Positions 13,526-25,034 of a stretch of 64,000 nucleotides of DNA are shown here, one piece after another. The DNA is from Turnera subulata. Lineage: Eukaryota > Streptophyta > Magnoliopsida > Malpighiales > Passifloraceae. How positions within the stretch are numbered: the stretch's first letter is position 1; each line of letters begins with the position of its first letter. The notes under the pieces are model-generated. The model had not been told where the DNA came from and did no database searches. It was given only the letters and a program-made list of their open reading frames with translations. The position numbers were made by a program, and so were the translations under genes. The stretch covers positions 122,264-186,263 of the forward strand of contig JAKUCV010004356.1 of assembly GCA_028386065.3 (NCBI GenBank), written 5' to 3'.

Positions 13526-14382
13526 TGTGGCATACAAAAACATAAAGATTATTGAATAATGTCTATTATGAATGAAAGAAAAAAATTAAAAATTAGGCAA
13601 ACCATTAATTATTGCATCCGGTTTCAGGAGTGGGGCCCACCTCATGTTTAGTAAAAAATTATTTTCTCAGCTAGACACAATACCACATAAGATTTCTTTT
13701 TAAGAAAAATTAAAAAAAATGGAATTAAAAGAGATTTTAAAAATAAAAAACCGTATGTCCAAGACAGTCCTTTTCAATGGCATTTTTATCTCCCCCACTC
13801 TCCCTCTCTGTCCTTGCACCATCTCTACCATTAAACCCCAAATCGTCGTCGTTGCCATTCTCCCTCCAACCCGATCCCTCTCCCTTCACTGGTTCCCCTC
13901 CGAAAAGCATTACGCCATACCAAGCCGCCGCCTGACTTCCCTTGCTAACGAGTCGTCGCCATCCACGATCGATGAACAGCCGCTTACCTCAGCCCCCTGC
14001 CTCATGGTGCGCCTATGGTTGGCGTGGTGATGGTGGTGCGTGTGGTGTGTTGATTGGTGGTCATTGATGGTGTGGTTGGTGGTTACTGGATTGATTGTTT
14101 TGGTTGATGACGAATCTATCGTAGGCATTGGGTGTTGGTGGTTGGAAGGAATGGGAATTTGAGATTGTGTAATTTAGGTGGTTTTCATGATTTCTTTGGG
14201 TATGGTGTTGCCAATAGGTATTGATGGCATTAAGGCAAGGAGTAGCAAGGCTTGATGGTGAATGATTGTGCTCGTGGTGGTAATGGTGGCTGCAGATCTT
14301 GTGTTGTTGTAGAGTTTTGATGATGGTAGTGTTGTTGATGGCAACGAGTTTATGCCGCTCTACGGTGTTTGATGGTGGGTTT

Positions 14383-14690
14383 GAACATGATTGGGCATGG
14401 TCATTTGTGAAAGAAGGGAAAACTTTAGATGTTGAAGATGGAATGCCAGACATGGTCCGCCTGAAGCTATGGAGAAGCATGTACTGGTTGCAGTTCTTTG
14501 TTCCCATCCATAGTTATATGCTAGGCCTACCATGGATCAGGTTGTTAAAATGTTGGAAACAAATGTGACAATTCCAGCTATTCCACATAGACCAATGCCA
14601 TTTGTATCAAAGATTGATGATTTTGAGAAATCCACGAGTAGTTTTGGTTCTGGGCCAATCTCCTTTGCGTTCAAGGTTGATGATGAGTAG
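14383..14690 (+). pseudogene. Receptor-like kinase C-terminal fragment
   Basis: The frame from 14383 reads EHDWAWSFVKEGKTLDV, then DGMPDM. After a one-base shift near 14455 it continues PPEAMEKHVLVAVLCSHP, a TAG stop, LYARPTMDQVVKMLE, IPAIPHRPMPFVSKIDD and SSFGSGPISF. This matches the last kinase subdomain (the RPTM..VVKMLE segment) and tail of plant receptor-like kinases. One frameshift and one stop make it non-coding. The rest of the kinase is absent, as expected for a fragment carried by the surrounding TIR element. Confidence 0.8.
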
Positions 14691-14692
14691 TG

Positions 14693-14809
14693 ATTCCAGC
14701 AAGCTCTCTAGCGTTGCTGGCTGTCAATGGCATTGGAATAAATTTGGAAAATGATAGCCTTCAAGATTCAGGGGAAGATCAAGTTGAAACACTTGAATCT
14801 ACGCAGTAA
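14693..14809 (+). pseudogene. Short coding-like fragment of unknown origin inside the TIR element
   Basis: Directly after the kinase fragment, in another frame, an open stretch contains IPASSLALLAVNGIG, then INLENDSLQDSGEDQ and VETLESTQ before TAA. The acidic, stop-free composition looks like a protein C-terminus. I do not recognise it. It could be a second captured exon or the 3' UTR of the kinase donor gene. Confidence 0.3.
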
Positions 14810-15399
14810 AGCTTTTGGCACTGTGAGGAGGATTTGAACTCACATACGGCATTTACAGATTGGCATGATCAAACTAATTGCTTTTAGTTTCTTGATTGAG
14901 AATTCACGATTGGTGAATTCTTTCTGATGCACAGTTCCACTGAAACCATGATGAAAATCTAAAAATCAAGTGATATAGATTGATTGAAATTTTGCCATCT
15001 CTTGTTTTCTTTGTTTATATTTTTATCGTGCTTCTGGTTTTTTAGGCATGAGCTCTCTTAGTCTTCTCAATCCAGTTTAAGATGTTTCTAGTCCTGCTTA
15101 AGCATTCATATCACTTGATCAAACAAAAAAATTACATTATTAACATATACCAAACGCCAAATCTGAAGTCAGCACTATATTTTTTCTTGAATTCAACATT
15201 TGAAAAACTTGCAGGAAATCAAAGCCATTATGGGTTTGTTTTGATTTTGTAATGCTAAAATAGTTGCAGATATAAACAACTTTTGCTCCTGGTTTTTTCC
15301 AACTTAGTAGTGATATTGAAAGTAATTCTGATGTGGAATATTAAAAAAATCAAAAAAATAATTTTTACTAAACATGAGGTGGGCCCCACTCTTGAAACC

Positions 15400-16822
15400 T
15401 GTTGCAGCAGGTAAGTGGACTATTTTACTCAGTTCGGCACAAGTTAAGGGATATAAGTCACCTAATAATTTATTTAGGGACAAGTGTGATGAAAACAATA
15501 AAGTATAAGGATATTTTCATGCATTAACCCGACACATGACAGCACTATAACAACCCGTAAAAAGGACAATATAGCCTGATAAATTGGAAGTTCAAAGACA
15601 CCATACATGAAGTCAAACGAAGAGGGACAACAAATGTAAATGACAAAAGTGAAAAGTCATGAAAAATTTTTTAACCCTAACTCTACTATTCTCCCGAAAA
15701 ATATTCCTAAACAATCAAAAGTAAAGAAGATTAAAAGATTCTCAACACAAACTTTGATTACTTCATTTTTTCACCCAGAAACGAGCATTACCATCGAAAG
15801 GATCTATGGTCGCGGTAGCCCGCAGAAGCAAAAAAACGGTCAAGACTATGACCGATGCCAAAACTTTATTCCAAAGCACCGCCATTGTTGCTTAAAGTAC
15901 TATGAGAGGTGTTACATATATGCTATGAATAATAAGTGTTGATTGTATTATGTATTATAATTTCATCTTGGCCATTGCGTTGAAAATACTTAGTTTTAAT
16001 ATTGTACGCGTTCATGCCAACGAGGATTTTGGTTGAGGTTCAGACAACATTCCCATTATGTTGAAAGTTTGAACCTCACTGATAACAAAATGGTAAGAAG
16101 TTGAGATGTGTAAAATGAAAATTAGAAAAAAAAAATTGATGATATAAACTTTGGATTTAATTTAGTGAAATATTTATTTAAATTATCATATTATTTTGAT
16201 ACATAAATTGTTACAAATTCTAGTGAACTTGAACATTAAATAACAAGGGAAAATTAAATAAGCAAATTCAAAATTTCATTTAAGAAATTAACAAGGTCAT
16301 CAATTGAATAATTTTACTTCCACCATGAAGGGAGCAAACCCTTCTGTTTTAGTATTTTTCTGTATCGATTTACTAAAGAGCTTCCAGTTTGATGATTGCA
16401 AAAGAACTTTTAGTAAAAGCTGTCCATTAGGCCTTCCTGGCGCAGGACCAGTAATTGTGAGTCGGGGATAACCATTTCTTCTTTTCTTTCTAAATGGGAA
16501 GCTCCCAAATCCAATCGACAGAAGAAGGAAAAATGCGCCAGCCACCCAGTCTGCCAAATGTAGTGGAGAAGGGACTAACCATTTCTGTTGTCTGCTGACA
16601 TCTTTTTAATTGACTGGCTATAATTGTATCATTCCTAATTAGCCGGCCAAATTGTCATCTACAGTATCTGTTTCTTTTTTTTTTCTTTGTGGCTCTCTCT
16701 GTATAAGAATCTCACAGAGCAAATGGATATAGCAAGAAGTCATCAATATAAGTGTTAGTTGCCGTTTAAAGAATAAAAGACTAGGAAATCTAAAGACAAG
16801 CGCAAAGGATCAAAATGCCACA
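15400..16822. other. Intergenic region between the TIR element and S28 gene B
   Basis: AT-rich DNA without a recognisable gene. An 85-codon minus-strand frame at 16300-16557 starts with a hydrophobic stretch (VAGAFFLLLSIGFG) followed by a GPAPGRP motif. I could not assign it and it has no neighbouring exons, so it is not called. Homology with the gene A upstream region begins near 16790. Confidence 0.5.
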
Positions 16823-16831
16823 CCTATTTAA
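16823..16831 (+). promoter_or_regulatory. TATA-like core element of S28 gene B
   Basis: CCTATTTAA, 39 bp before the ATG at 16870, in the same place as in gene A. Confidence 0.5.
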
Positions 16832-16869
16832 TCGTGCACAGAGCAAGGCCAAAGATGCAGTAGCTAAAA

Positions 16870-19349
16870 ATGGCTCAGGTATCATCAACTCATCAGCTGT
16901 TGATGCTCCTGCTGCTGGTTTTGCTCCAAACATTATGTGTTTTTGCTGTACACCCTCCCAGGTTAGGTATATTTGGCGCTGCTACAAGAACTAAAATGCA
17001 GCAGCAATCAGATGGAAATGCAGGGCCAATACTTCCACCAGAATTTGAAATACATAACTATACACAGACACTTGATCACTTCAACTATAAGCCAGAGAGT
17101 TATGCCACATTCCAACAGAGATACATTTTGAACTTCAGGTACTGGGGTGGGGCAAACTCTAGCAGTTCTCCCATCTTTGTTTATTTAGGTGAACGAGGAG
17201 ATCTAATTGGTGAGGTAGTCTATGCTGGGTTCATCCTTAATCTTGCTGCTCAATTTAAAGGTCTGGTCTTGTATATCGAGGTACGTACGTATTTCCGTCC
17301 TTGTGCCCATATTTCATGCAAATTATAAACTTGGAGAGGTATACTAAGTTAACTCTCATCAATAGTAGTTCTTCGAGCTCTACAGTGGTATATATATGAG
17401 AACCATTGTTTGTAAAAATAATTATGACGGAGATACACACCTGAGGAAAATTTTCTGTATTTCTTTCCTACAGCACCGGTACTATGGAGAATCATTTCCA
17501 TTTGGATCTGCAGACAATGCAATCCGCAATGCCGGCACTTTAGGGTATTTGAGTTCATCACAAGCTTTGGCAGATTATGCACAAGTGATCAAACATGTTA
17601 AGAAGAAATTGTCAGCTGAAAATTCTCCGGTTATTGCCTTAGGAAGATCTTATGGAGCAAGTAAGTGTGAAACTTCAGAAAAACCTTTGCTGAAAAGAAA
17701 CCCAAATGATCATTACTGATAACTTTTGCCTGCTGCTATCACCATTCAGTGCTTGCAGCTTGGTTTCGCCTGAAATATCCACACATGGTAATTGGTGCTC
17801 TGGCATCGTCAGCTCCTATACTTTCCATACAAGACACACCACAGGATGCATATTACCAAATCATATCCAAGGATTACAAAGTGAGAAGTTATCCAAACAC
17901 TGGAATGTTGGTTGTGTGGTTTTCAAACTTCTTCAATCACTTTTGTATATCCCATATTCTAATACATTAGTTACCTGTGCATTCCAGGAAACTAGTGAGG
18001 GTTGTTACAACACTATAAAGCAGTCTTGGTCTGAGATTGACAGAATTGCAGCTGAACCTGATGGTCTTGTGAACCTAGCCAAAGCCCTGAACTCATGGTA
18101 ACTCAAATCACAGCTTATTTCATATTTCTTATAAGATTCAAATCCACGCTCAAACCTCTTAATATTAATCCACGCAATTCTTTTTTGTCCCCTTCCTGTA
18201 CGTGCATTAGTCCTTTGAACTCATCCCAAGAGCTGAAAGACTATTTAGCACAATTATATTGGGACTTGGCTCAGTACGATAATCCTCCAGATTACTATGT
18301 CAAAGCTATATGTGATGCCATGGACGGAGCCCCGGCAGGAACTGATATTCTTGGACGAATCCTTGCCGGCCTCGATTCTTTCTGGGGTGTATCATATTCA
18401 TGCATCCCGTTTTATGAAGTTGAAATACCTTTCAAGGATTCATGGTATTGGCAGGTACTGAGAAATGTCTTATTAATTACTAGCCTTCCTTAAATTAAGT
18501 GCTTCTGCTAAATCGCTCAAATCCAGCATATTCTCCCTCATGTCAAATTAGATGACTTTGATTATATATATATATTTATCTCTTTCAGACATGCACAGAG
18601 CTGGTTGTACCAGCAGGTACCCTAAACAATGATACAATGTTCCAAGCATCACCTTTTGATCTAAAACAATACACAAATTACTGCGAAGAGGTTTTTGGAA
18701 TTGTGCCCAGACCTCACTGGATTCCTTTACATTTCGGTGGCCAAGTAAGCTTTCCTTGTTCTTCATTATCTATATTTCAAGCTTTCCTTTAGTTTCCTCT
18801 TTTGCAGAATAAGCACATTTTTTTTTTTGGCTTGGGATAGACTAACCGTATGGGACTGGAACTTTTCACAAATTGTGCAGGAACTAAAATCTGTGCTACG
18901 TAACTTTGGCAGCAACATAATCTTCTCCAATGGGCTGCGCGATCCATATAGTGCAGCAGGGTAATTAAGAACTCAGGCTTTAATTAGGACCACCCAGCAC
19001 CATATTAATTTTAGTGGTAATTCAATATCAAATTTATTAATTTTTGCGGGGCTCATTTCTTGATGTGCAGAATTTTGGAGGATATAACAGATACCATTGT
19101 GGCCCTATACACGGAAGAAGGTAACTTTCAGTCCTTTAAATTTCTCGAAAAATGTTAAGTTTTGTCAGATTAATTAGATTCTCATGCATAGCTAGTTTTT
19201 TTTTTTTGTTTTGAAACTTAGGTGCTCATGGCGCGGATATTTTACATCCTGTACCGGATAAGGACCCTGCCTGGTTGGTTGCACTAAGACAGAAGGAGAT
19301 AAAGATCATAGCGTCTTGGCTAGCAGAATATTACGCCAAGCAAAGCTAG
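16870..19349 (+). CDS. S28 serine carboxypeptidase gene B (Pro-X carboxypeptidase-like), intact
   Basis: Nine exons: 16870-17280, 17474-17660, 17750-17880, 17988-18097, 18211-18454, 18589-18744, 18881-18960, 19071-19120, 19222-19349, joining in frame to 498 aa, normal for the family. A signal peptide covers about residues 1-25. Exon 1 carries [16 protein letters not shown] and [14 protein letters not shown]; exon 2 carries [12 protein letters not shown] and the nucleophile elbow. That elbow reads GRSYGAM instead of the GGSYGGM of copies A, C and D, so the serine is kept but both flanking glycines have changed. Catalytic Asp is in LRDPYSAAG (exon 7) and His in GAHGAD (exon 9). Exon 4 has a 3-base deletion at its end relative to A; the donor survives (TCATG|GTAACT) and the join gives a Cys codon. 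Expected in the secretory pathway or vacuole. Whether it is an active peptidase is uncertain because of the elbow changes. Confidence 0.92.
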
Positions 19350-20755
19350 TATGTATAGTACTAAAATGATGAGCTCATTTTTATGCTGCTTCTAAGGCCA
19401 CAAAGTACATCTGTGCCCGGACTATGAATTTTACGTGTTTTACTTGCATCAAAAGAGGTCGAGGAGTCGACCAAGCCTTCAATAGAGAGAACTTTTAGAG
19501 TAGATGCGTGCCTTTCTGGGGATCCGATGGTGAATTTTCCTAAACTTGCTGCTTTTCTTCTTCTGTCCTCTTAACATATTAATTCTCAAACCAGAAACAA
19601 TATGCTCCTCAGTGAAAAGGAGAAGAAGAAGTTAATTGATTGTTTTAATTACCAGGGGTGGTCCATGATATTAGTGAGGAAAAATTACCAAAGAAAGTAG
19701 AAAACTAACTTGAAAAGTCAAAGCTTTATTATTGGAATAAAGGAATGGAGTTTTTATGCCCTGTAGGGTTTACAATGCAATCTAGGGTTTTTCTTCTTTC
19801 TTTACAGTATATATATCCTTCCTCTCACGCGCTGGTGATCTCTGCCGTCTCCGATTCGCCAGCTCCGCCTCCATCTTGCGACTCTCCGTGCCTTTCGTTT
19901 CCTAAGTTCGTACCTCCAGCTGGCTTCCTCCTCACTCCACGGTGGGTCTTAGAGTCTTTTGGGCTCCCTTGGCCCTCCCACTTAGTCTGGGCCTATTCAG
20001 CTTCTTAATGGGGCCTCTTCGTATCTGGTATATCAATCCCACTAATAAAATGTGTTCCAAAGCGTGCATAGAGAAAAGCAGCAGCATACTCTCTCTTTTT
20101 TTTTTTTTTTCTCTGCCTTTGAACCTTTGAAAGACTACAATAATAATATATTTAACTACAGCAATGAAAACTATTGGATTTAAATGTTATTAAACATAAT
20201 AAGATTTGAATTTAATTTTACATTTTTATAAGAGAAGTGTTAGAGTAATAAGGACCAAAACTAGTCGAGAAACTTCAACCATTAGCTTAAGCTTTTGGTT
20301 GAGATTGTCACTTATATAATTGCAAAGTCATAATGATCAAACATCCCGTATTTGAATCTCGATGCCTCCCTAATAAAGCACAAGATATGAAGGAGTTTGT
20401 GTAAATTTTAAGCCCGATGGGCTTTCACTTAAAGGGAGTGTGTTAGAGTATTAAGGACCAAAACCTAGAGCCTCAACCATCAACCATAAAAAACTTAACC
20501 GAATGAATTTTGTAATTCCTATTGTATTGCACTCTTTTTGTTTAGAATTTTGAAATTTTAATAGATTCAAATTTGACTTTCCTTCCCGCATTATGGTTTA
20601 TTTTAACACCACCAAAAGGTTATTTCAATTAGTCTAATAAATAAATTAATTTTTAAATTAAGATATGAAAAATATAACGATAAATAGTACTCCAATATAA
20701 CTTTTGTAGCGAATGTTTATGTTTTGCAAATGAATAAATTTTGATTGATGCGAAG
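19350..20755. other. 3' region of S28 gene B and intergenic DNA
   Basis: After the stop codon come about 350 bases of probable 3' UTR. At 19745-20008 an open frame begins near sequence like a plant 5' leader (AATCTAGGGTTTTTC) and is GC-richer than its surroundings. It could be a gene remnant but has no recognisable domain. A SINE-like repeat follows at 20237-20470. Confidence 0.4.
20237..20470 (+). repeat. SINE-like segment with direct repeats
   Basis: A direct repeat, GTGTTAGAGTAATAAGGACC at 20237 and GTGTTAGAGTATTAAGGACC at 20440, brackets about 200 bp. Inside are a box-A-like TTAGCTTAAGCTTTTGG and a box-B-like TATTTGAATCTC about 65 bp apart, the spacing expected of a tRNA-derived SINE. 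It may instead be a fragment of another repeat. Confidence 0.35.
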
Positions 20756-20760
20756 CATAA
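20756..20760. repeat. Target-site duplication CATAA, left copy
   Basis: CATAA directly precedes the TGTAACAG start of the LTR and is repeated at 24584-24588 right after its terminal TCTCA. This marks a single complete insertion. Confidence 0.95.
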
Positions 20761-22808
20761 TGTAACAGCCCGGGTAAAATTTGGATTTTTACCGGGACTG
20801 TAGAAATTGTTTTACCGTGATTTACTGTTGAATTAATCTCGGGTAATTAATTCAAGGTAAATCGGGAGTCGTTTTTCGAAACCGAGGGTTTTCCCGCGCT
20901 CGTGATTTTCCCGCGGATTTTTCGAGACTAAGTTGGTATTTTTCGGGTTTCGGAATTTCTCGGAAAATCACACCGGAAAATAACTAAGGGGGTATCGGTT
21001 ATTTTCTGGTCCGGTTTGGACCCGCCTGCATTATTGAAGCAATAATGCAGGGCAGCGTTTTGTTCACTCGTGATGATCCTGTGCAGCTCGTGAGCAGAGC
21101 CGTCCCCGCCTGTCTCCCCGTCTCTTTCCCTGCTTCTTCTTTTTTTTCCTTCTTACCTTTCCCTGCAAACTCAACACACAACCATCAACCTCTTCTTCTT
21201 CCTCCTCACACGTCAAAACCGCCGCCACCTTCACGAGCCTTCACCAAGCCATCTTCCTTCCCTTCTTCCTCCCTTCACGGAGCAAGTTTCCACCATCACA
21301 ACAACCACCCGACGCCTCCACCACCGCGAGCCACCTTTGCGCACCGACCCCCACCAAAGAACACCACCACCTGCAGCCTTCACGAACCGCAGCTACATCG
21401 CCACCACACACCCTCCTTCCTCTCCCTTCTCCCTTGCCCGCTTGCACAACGCCACCGTAGCCTTCGTCGCCCGACGCGACCAGCGAGACGACCCGACAAA
21501 GCCGGCCGTCTCTCGCCCTCCTCTCTCACGCCGCTGCTGTCATCGGACCACCACCACCGAGCTCGCCTGCACGCCGGGCCATTCTCCCCGCTGTGCCTCC
21601 TCCTCGCGCGACGCTACAAGTTGACGCCGTCGCCGTGCCGCTCCAAGCACACGGACCAAGGCGTGAGCTCGTCTCCTTCCCTGCACCTCATCATCGCCTC
21701 GCCACCCTTGCTGCTGCCGCTGTCCTCCTCGCCAGCTCGTGCTCCTCACCACCAATCGCGCCCCATCCATGCCGCTCTGCTCCCGCATCTCGCAGCCACC
21801 ACTGCTGCCGCCCTTCCGTCCGTCGCTCACGCTGCCGCGCCATGCTCACGCAGCCAAGGTGAGCAGAAGACACAAGGTTGAAGAAGACACTGTTCACACA
21901 TGCACTTGGGCTGTAAACTTACATGTTGGGTTGCATGTATACATGGGCTACGTGTTATGGGCTGCACTTGTTGTGGGCGCGTGGGCTTGGTTGGATTGGG
22001 CCTGCGTACGGCCTGGGCCTGGGCCCTGGTTAGGGTCTGGGCCTGGTACTGTGCAAGGTCTGGTCCAGTACTGTTCATAGCCCAGCCTGCTAAAATAAAA
22101 TAAAATAAAATAAAATAAATATATATATTCTAAAAATATAAATATATAATTTAGGAAAATATATTTTTGAAAAATATGTATTTATGGTAAACAAAAGTAA
22201 TAGTTTTGGAAATATGTAATTATTTGGTTATATAATTATTTGGAAAAGTATTTTACCTTTGGAAAAATAAATATAGTATATATAATTTATATTTCGGGAA
22301 TTGATATTTATGTTGAAATTACTATTGTTTGGAAAATATAAATAGGTATATTTTTGAAATATTTATAAATAACTATGTTGATTTATAATTACTTGGAAAT
22401 GTAATTTGTCTTTAGAAAATATCTATGTATAATTATTAATTCGTATTTATTTTCAGAAACTAAGTTGTATTATTATTTTTTTCTGGAAATATGGTTTCTT
22501 AAAGGTAATAATATTTTGTAATTATATTTTGGCAAGAATAATATTATATGGAAGTTATTTTGGAAAATATATATATATGTTATACTTTCAGAAAAATTAT
22601 GTTGTTTATTATTTTGGGAAAAGGTATAATTGTTTTACAAATATTTTGAAAAGAGTTTTAATTAAAGTATAGTACCGAAATTATAATCGGAAATACGTAC
22701 GGTAAAAGATAATAATAACGGATAAGAACCGGGATGGGTACATTTCGTAAAATTGGCATCATGACATACTCTTGTGTGCATTTATGTGAGTGTATTGTTG
22801 TTGTATAG

Positions 22809-22886
22809 GTTTTTGGATATCGGGCCGTTTCCTGAGGAGCCGGCTTTGGACCAGTCATTACCTTCAGAGTTGAGAAATTGGCCAAG
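22809..22886 (+). other. Exon-like block of family T (copy 20761), 78 nt
   Basis: Bounded by TTGTATAG on the left and AAG|GTGAGGATGGA on the right. The frame reads DIGPFPEEPALDQ and then ELRNWPR, matching the other copies with substitutions. Confidence 0.5.
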
Positions 22887-24161
22887 GTGAGGATGGATAA
22901 ACCTTGATATGTGCCCGTAATGCTGTGTGTGTTTCCTTGTTGTTTGTGTATTTTTGTTGTTTGATTGATCTGCTGGAAAAATTGTCGATGTTTGTTGTTG
23001 AATCGTGTCAGACCTGTGTATGTTGTGTATTACTTGGTTTAATTGATTAAATGTTGTTGATTATACATTGTGATATATTGCTTCGTTAATTGGCTTATTT
23101 ACTGGTGATAACTGGAGTGTTTATAAATCTTGGTTGATTTGTGATAAGATGAGATAACCCAGATGAGCTGTGGGGCAGGTTGCCTGCTCAGGGATTTGAT
23201 AATTGGTAATTTAATAAAAATGACTAATTGGTTAACCTCACTTAGACTGTTAGCGTCACGGACATTAAGTGTTGGTAAGGAGTGGTCTGGTCGATGTCTG
23301 TGGTTGGGGGTATACCGAATACCCAGTGGCTCGGATATGCCGAATATCCGGTTGGCATGTCGATGCCTGTTTGGAAAGTGGCACTGCGGACCAGCCAACA
23401 CTTGATACGTGACAGGGCCCAATTAAAAACAGGATAATAAAGTTAACTAGACTTAGAAGGTCACACATAGAAGTATTCGTATGTGTTTGGGTTATGATTG
23501 TTCCCTTATTTATGTTCTTGGTTATGTTATATTTACGGTGCTTGTTGGCTGATGTGAAGATGGACTGTCTTGATATATGACTATTTGCTCTGTTGGATAT
23601 GCTTTGTTGTTTGATTGGACCGTTGAATTGTGTTTGGATTTACATGACTTGCTGTTAGTGAATTGGAATTGTTGATATGAAAATAAGTTGAGGATGTGGG
23701 CTATTGATTGATGTAAGAGGAATATTTGAGATGATGTTATATTTGTCACTTGGAAGTAGTGGTACGACTAGATGGTTAGAGACTAGTTCTGTGGTGTCAT
23801 GGCCAGTGGGTTAGTTGGTTAGGGTGTTGATCCCGGATTTGAGATATTGGGATGTTGATCCCGGATTTGAGATATGGGGATGTTGATCCCGGATTGTGGT
23901 TGGGCCTGGCATCCAGAATTAGTTAATAACTAGGTATGACCCTAGCTTGTCCAGTGACGGACCCGGGAGGTAAAATGGGTAATAAAAATTAATAAGCATT
24001 CTCTTGGTCTTGGCCTTGACATAATTTAGTAGGATTCCACTGTTGTGCTGTTTGTTGTTGGATGCCTCTATTTTGTTGTATGTGCTAGATTCTTCTGTTT
24101 TGATGGTTGTATTGCTTCAAAAGTATTATGGTTGATTATATATCACTGTTTATCTTTCGTC

Positions 24162-24210
24162 GGTGAGCGCTTCGGACTCACCCCTCGCCTGCGGGGTTTC
24201 ATCCCGTAGG
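24162..24210 (+). other. Tandem hairpin pair of family T (copy 20761)
   Basis: Hairpin 1: GGTGAG pairs with CTCACC and is capped by C(TTCG)G. Hairpin 2: CCTGCGGG pairs with CCCGTAGG (8 bp, one G-U) around a 7-nt loop. An acceptor-like TAGTGCAG|G follows, its AG ending at 24230. Confidence 0.55.
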
Positions 24211-24588
24211 ATGAGTTGCTTGTAGTGCAGGAACGTACCGGGCGAGCTGAAGCGTACCCTCGGACATGACTCGGATCCATTAGTTGCATTGGGCCTTGCA
24301 TATGTTGTCTTGTGAGTCATAAGTCTTCCGCTGTGCATATTGTTGAGTTACTGCTGTGTGTATTGTTGTGATTGGGCCATTGGGCCGGATGGTTGTTGTT
24401 GATGTCCCCGGGGTTCGGGTGACGAGTTCTATGTTGGGCCGAAGGGCCGGTTTACAGTTTTTGATATTGGGCCGTTGGCCAGTTTACTTTTTTATACGCA
24501 GTCTGTTGGGCTATGTTGGGTTGGGTTGTCACAGTTCCGGCACGTGTTTACTGTGTACGGTAAATACGGGTCGGGGCGTCTCACATAA

Positions 24589-25034
24589 GATGTTACATGC
24601 TATGTATCAACAAAGAAGAAGTTCTATATAATTTAATTTAATATTTTTTAAAAATCAATTCAAAGAGCAAACTAAAACTTTAAAAGATATATACAAAGAA
24701 CTTCTCAAATTATAAGGACTAAATACAAACCTGTACAAAAATTAAGGATCAAAACAGATATGGGAAGCAAGTTTTATCAAGTTAGATTTTTTTTTTTAAT
24801 TATCACGTTTGACAATTTATTGTATAGTTATAGAACTGTTCAAAAGAAAATTGCATAGTTTACAAACCTGTTGGGCAGAAGGTAGAACCTATTATGACTA
24901 GGATTTTTTTGAGGAGTGGTGTTTTAATGAACAAAAATGAGTGAGATAGAATTCATAATAACCATTATTATCCCTAACGAATTGCTAGACATATAAAACA
25001 AATATGTTTATAGCTGGCATATGGAAAACATTAT
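24589..25034. other. Intergenic AT-rich DNA
   Basis: No gene, repeat or regulatory site was recognised here. Confidence 0.4.

Larger units (their letters stand above)
13620..15399. mobile_element. TIR-bounded element with captured gene fragments (Pack-type DNA transposon candidate)
   Basis: The ends are imperfect inverted repeats of about 100 bp. The left end reads GGTTTCAGGAGTGGGGCCC then ACCTCATGTTTAGTAAAAA. The right end (15300-15399), in reverse complement, reads GGTTTCAAGAGTGGGGCCC then ACCTCATGTTTAGTAAAAA, and a further match CCACAT.AGA.TT follows inside both ends. Length is about 1780 bp with no transposase frame. The inside holds a CT-rich then TGG-rich segment (13780-14370), a receptor-kinase C-terminal fragment (14383-14690) and a second short coding-like frame (14693-14809). 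TIR length and cargo fit a Mutator-type Pack element, but a 9-bp target-site duplication is not evident (flanks TTGCAT and TTGCAG only partly agree), so the superfamily is unproven. The element lies 94 bp after the stop codon of gene A. Confidence 0.65.
20761..24583 (+). mobile_element. Solo LTR of family T, long type (3823 bp)
   Basis: Starts TGTAACAGCCCGGGTAAAAT and ends GGGTCGGGGCGTCTCA, flanked by CATAA on both sides, with no internal region between: a solo LTR left by LTR-LTR recombination. Modules in order: terminal hairpin (20766-20801), a GC-rich block (21050-21870) ending in a donor-like AAG|GTGAGC at 21858, an AT-rich stretch, the exon-like block 22809-22886, GGGAT-GTTG-ATCCC palindromes (23825-23900), the paired hairpins 24162-24210, and a G-box CACGTG shortly before the end. 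The long open frame at 21045-21881 is low-complexity and is not called a gene. LTR start and length fit the Del/Tekay type of chromovirus (inference). In this copy the CT-rich tract near 21120 has pyrimidines on the sense strand, unlike the other copies. Confidence 0.93.

Noticed and set aside
16300..16557. 85-codon minus-strand frame with a hydrophobic start and GPAPGRP
   Set aside because: Briefly resembled a signal-anchored enzyme N-terminus, but no continuing exon, no family match and an AT-rich setting.
19745..20008. 87-codon frame after a leader-like AGGGTTTTTC sequence
   Set aside because: Could be a gene remnant but has no recognisable domain or downstream exons; kept only as a note.
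21045..21881. A 278-codon open frame in the GC-rich part of the 20761 LTR
   Set aside because: Pro/Ser/His-rich low-complexity translation with equally long frames on the other strand and in other phases. It is not shared in frame with other LTR copies, so it is a composition effect.
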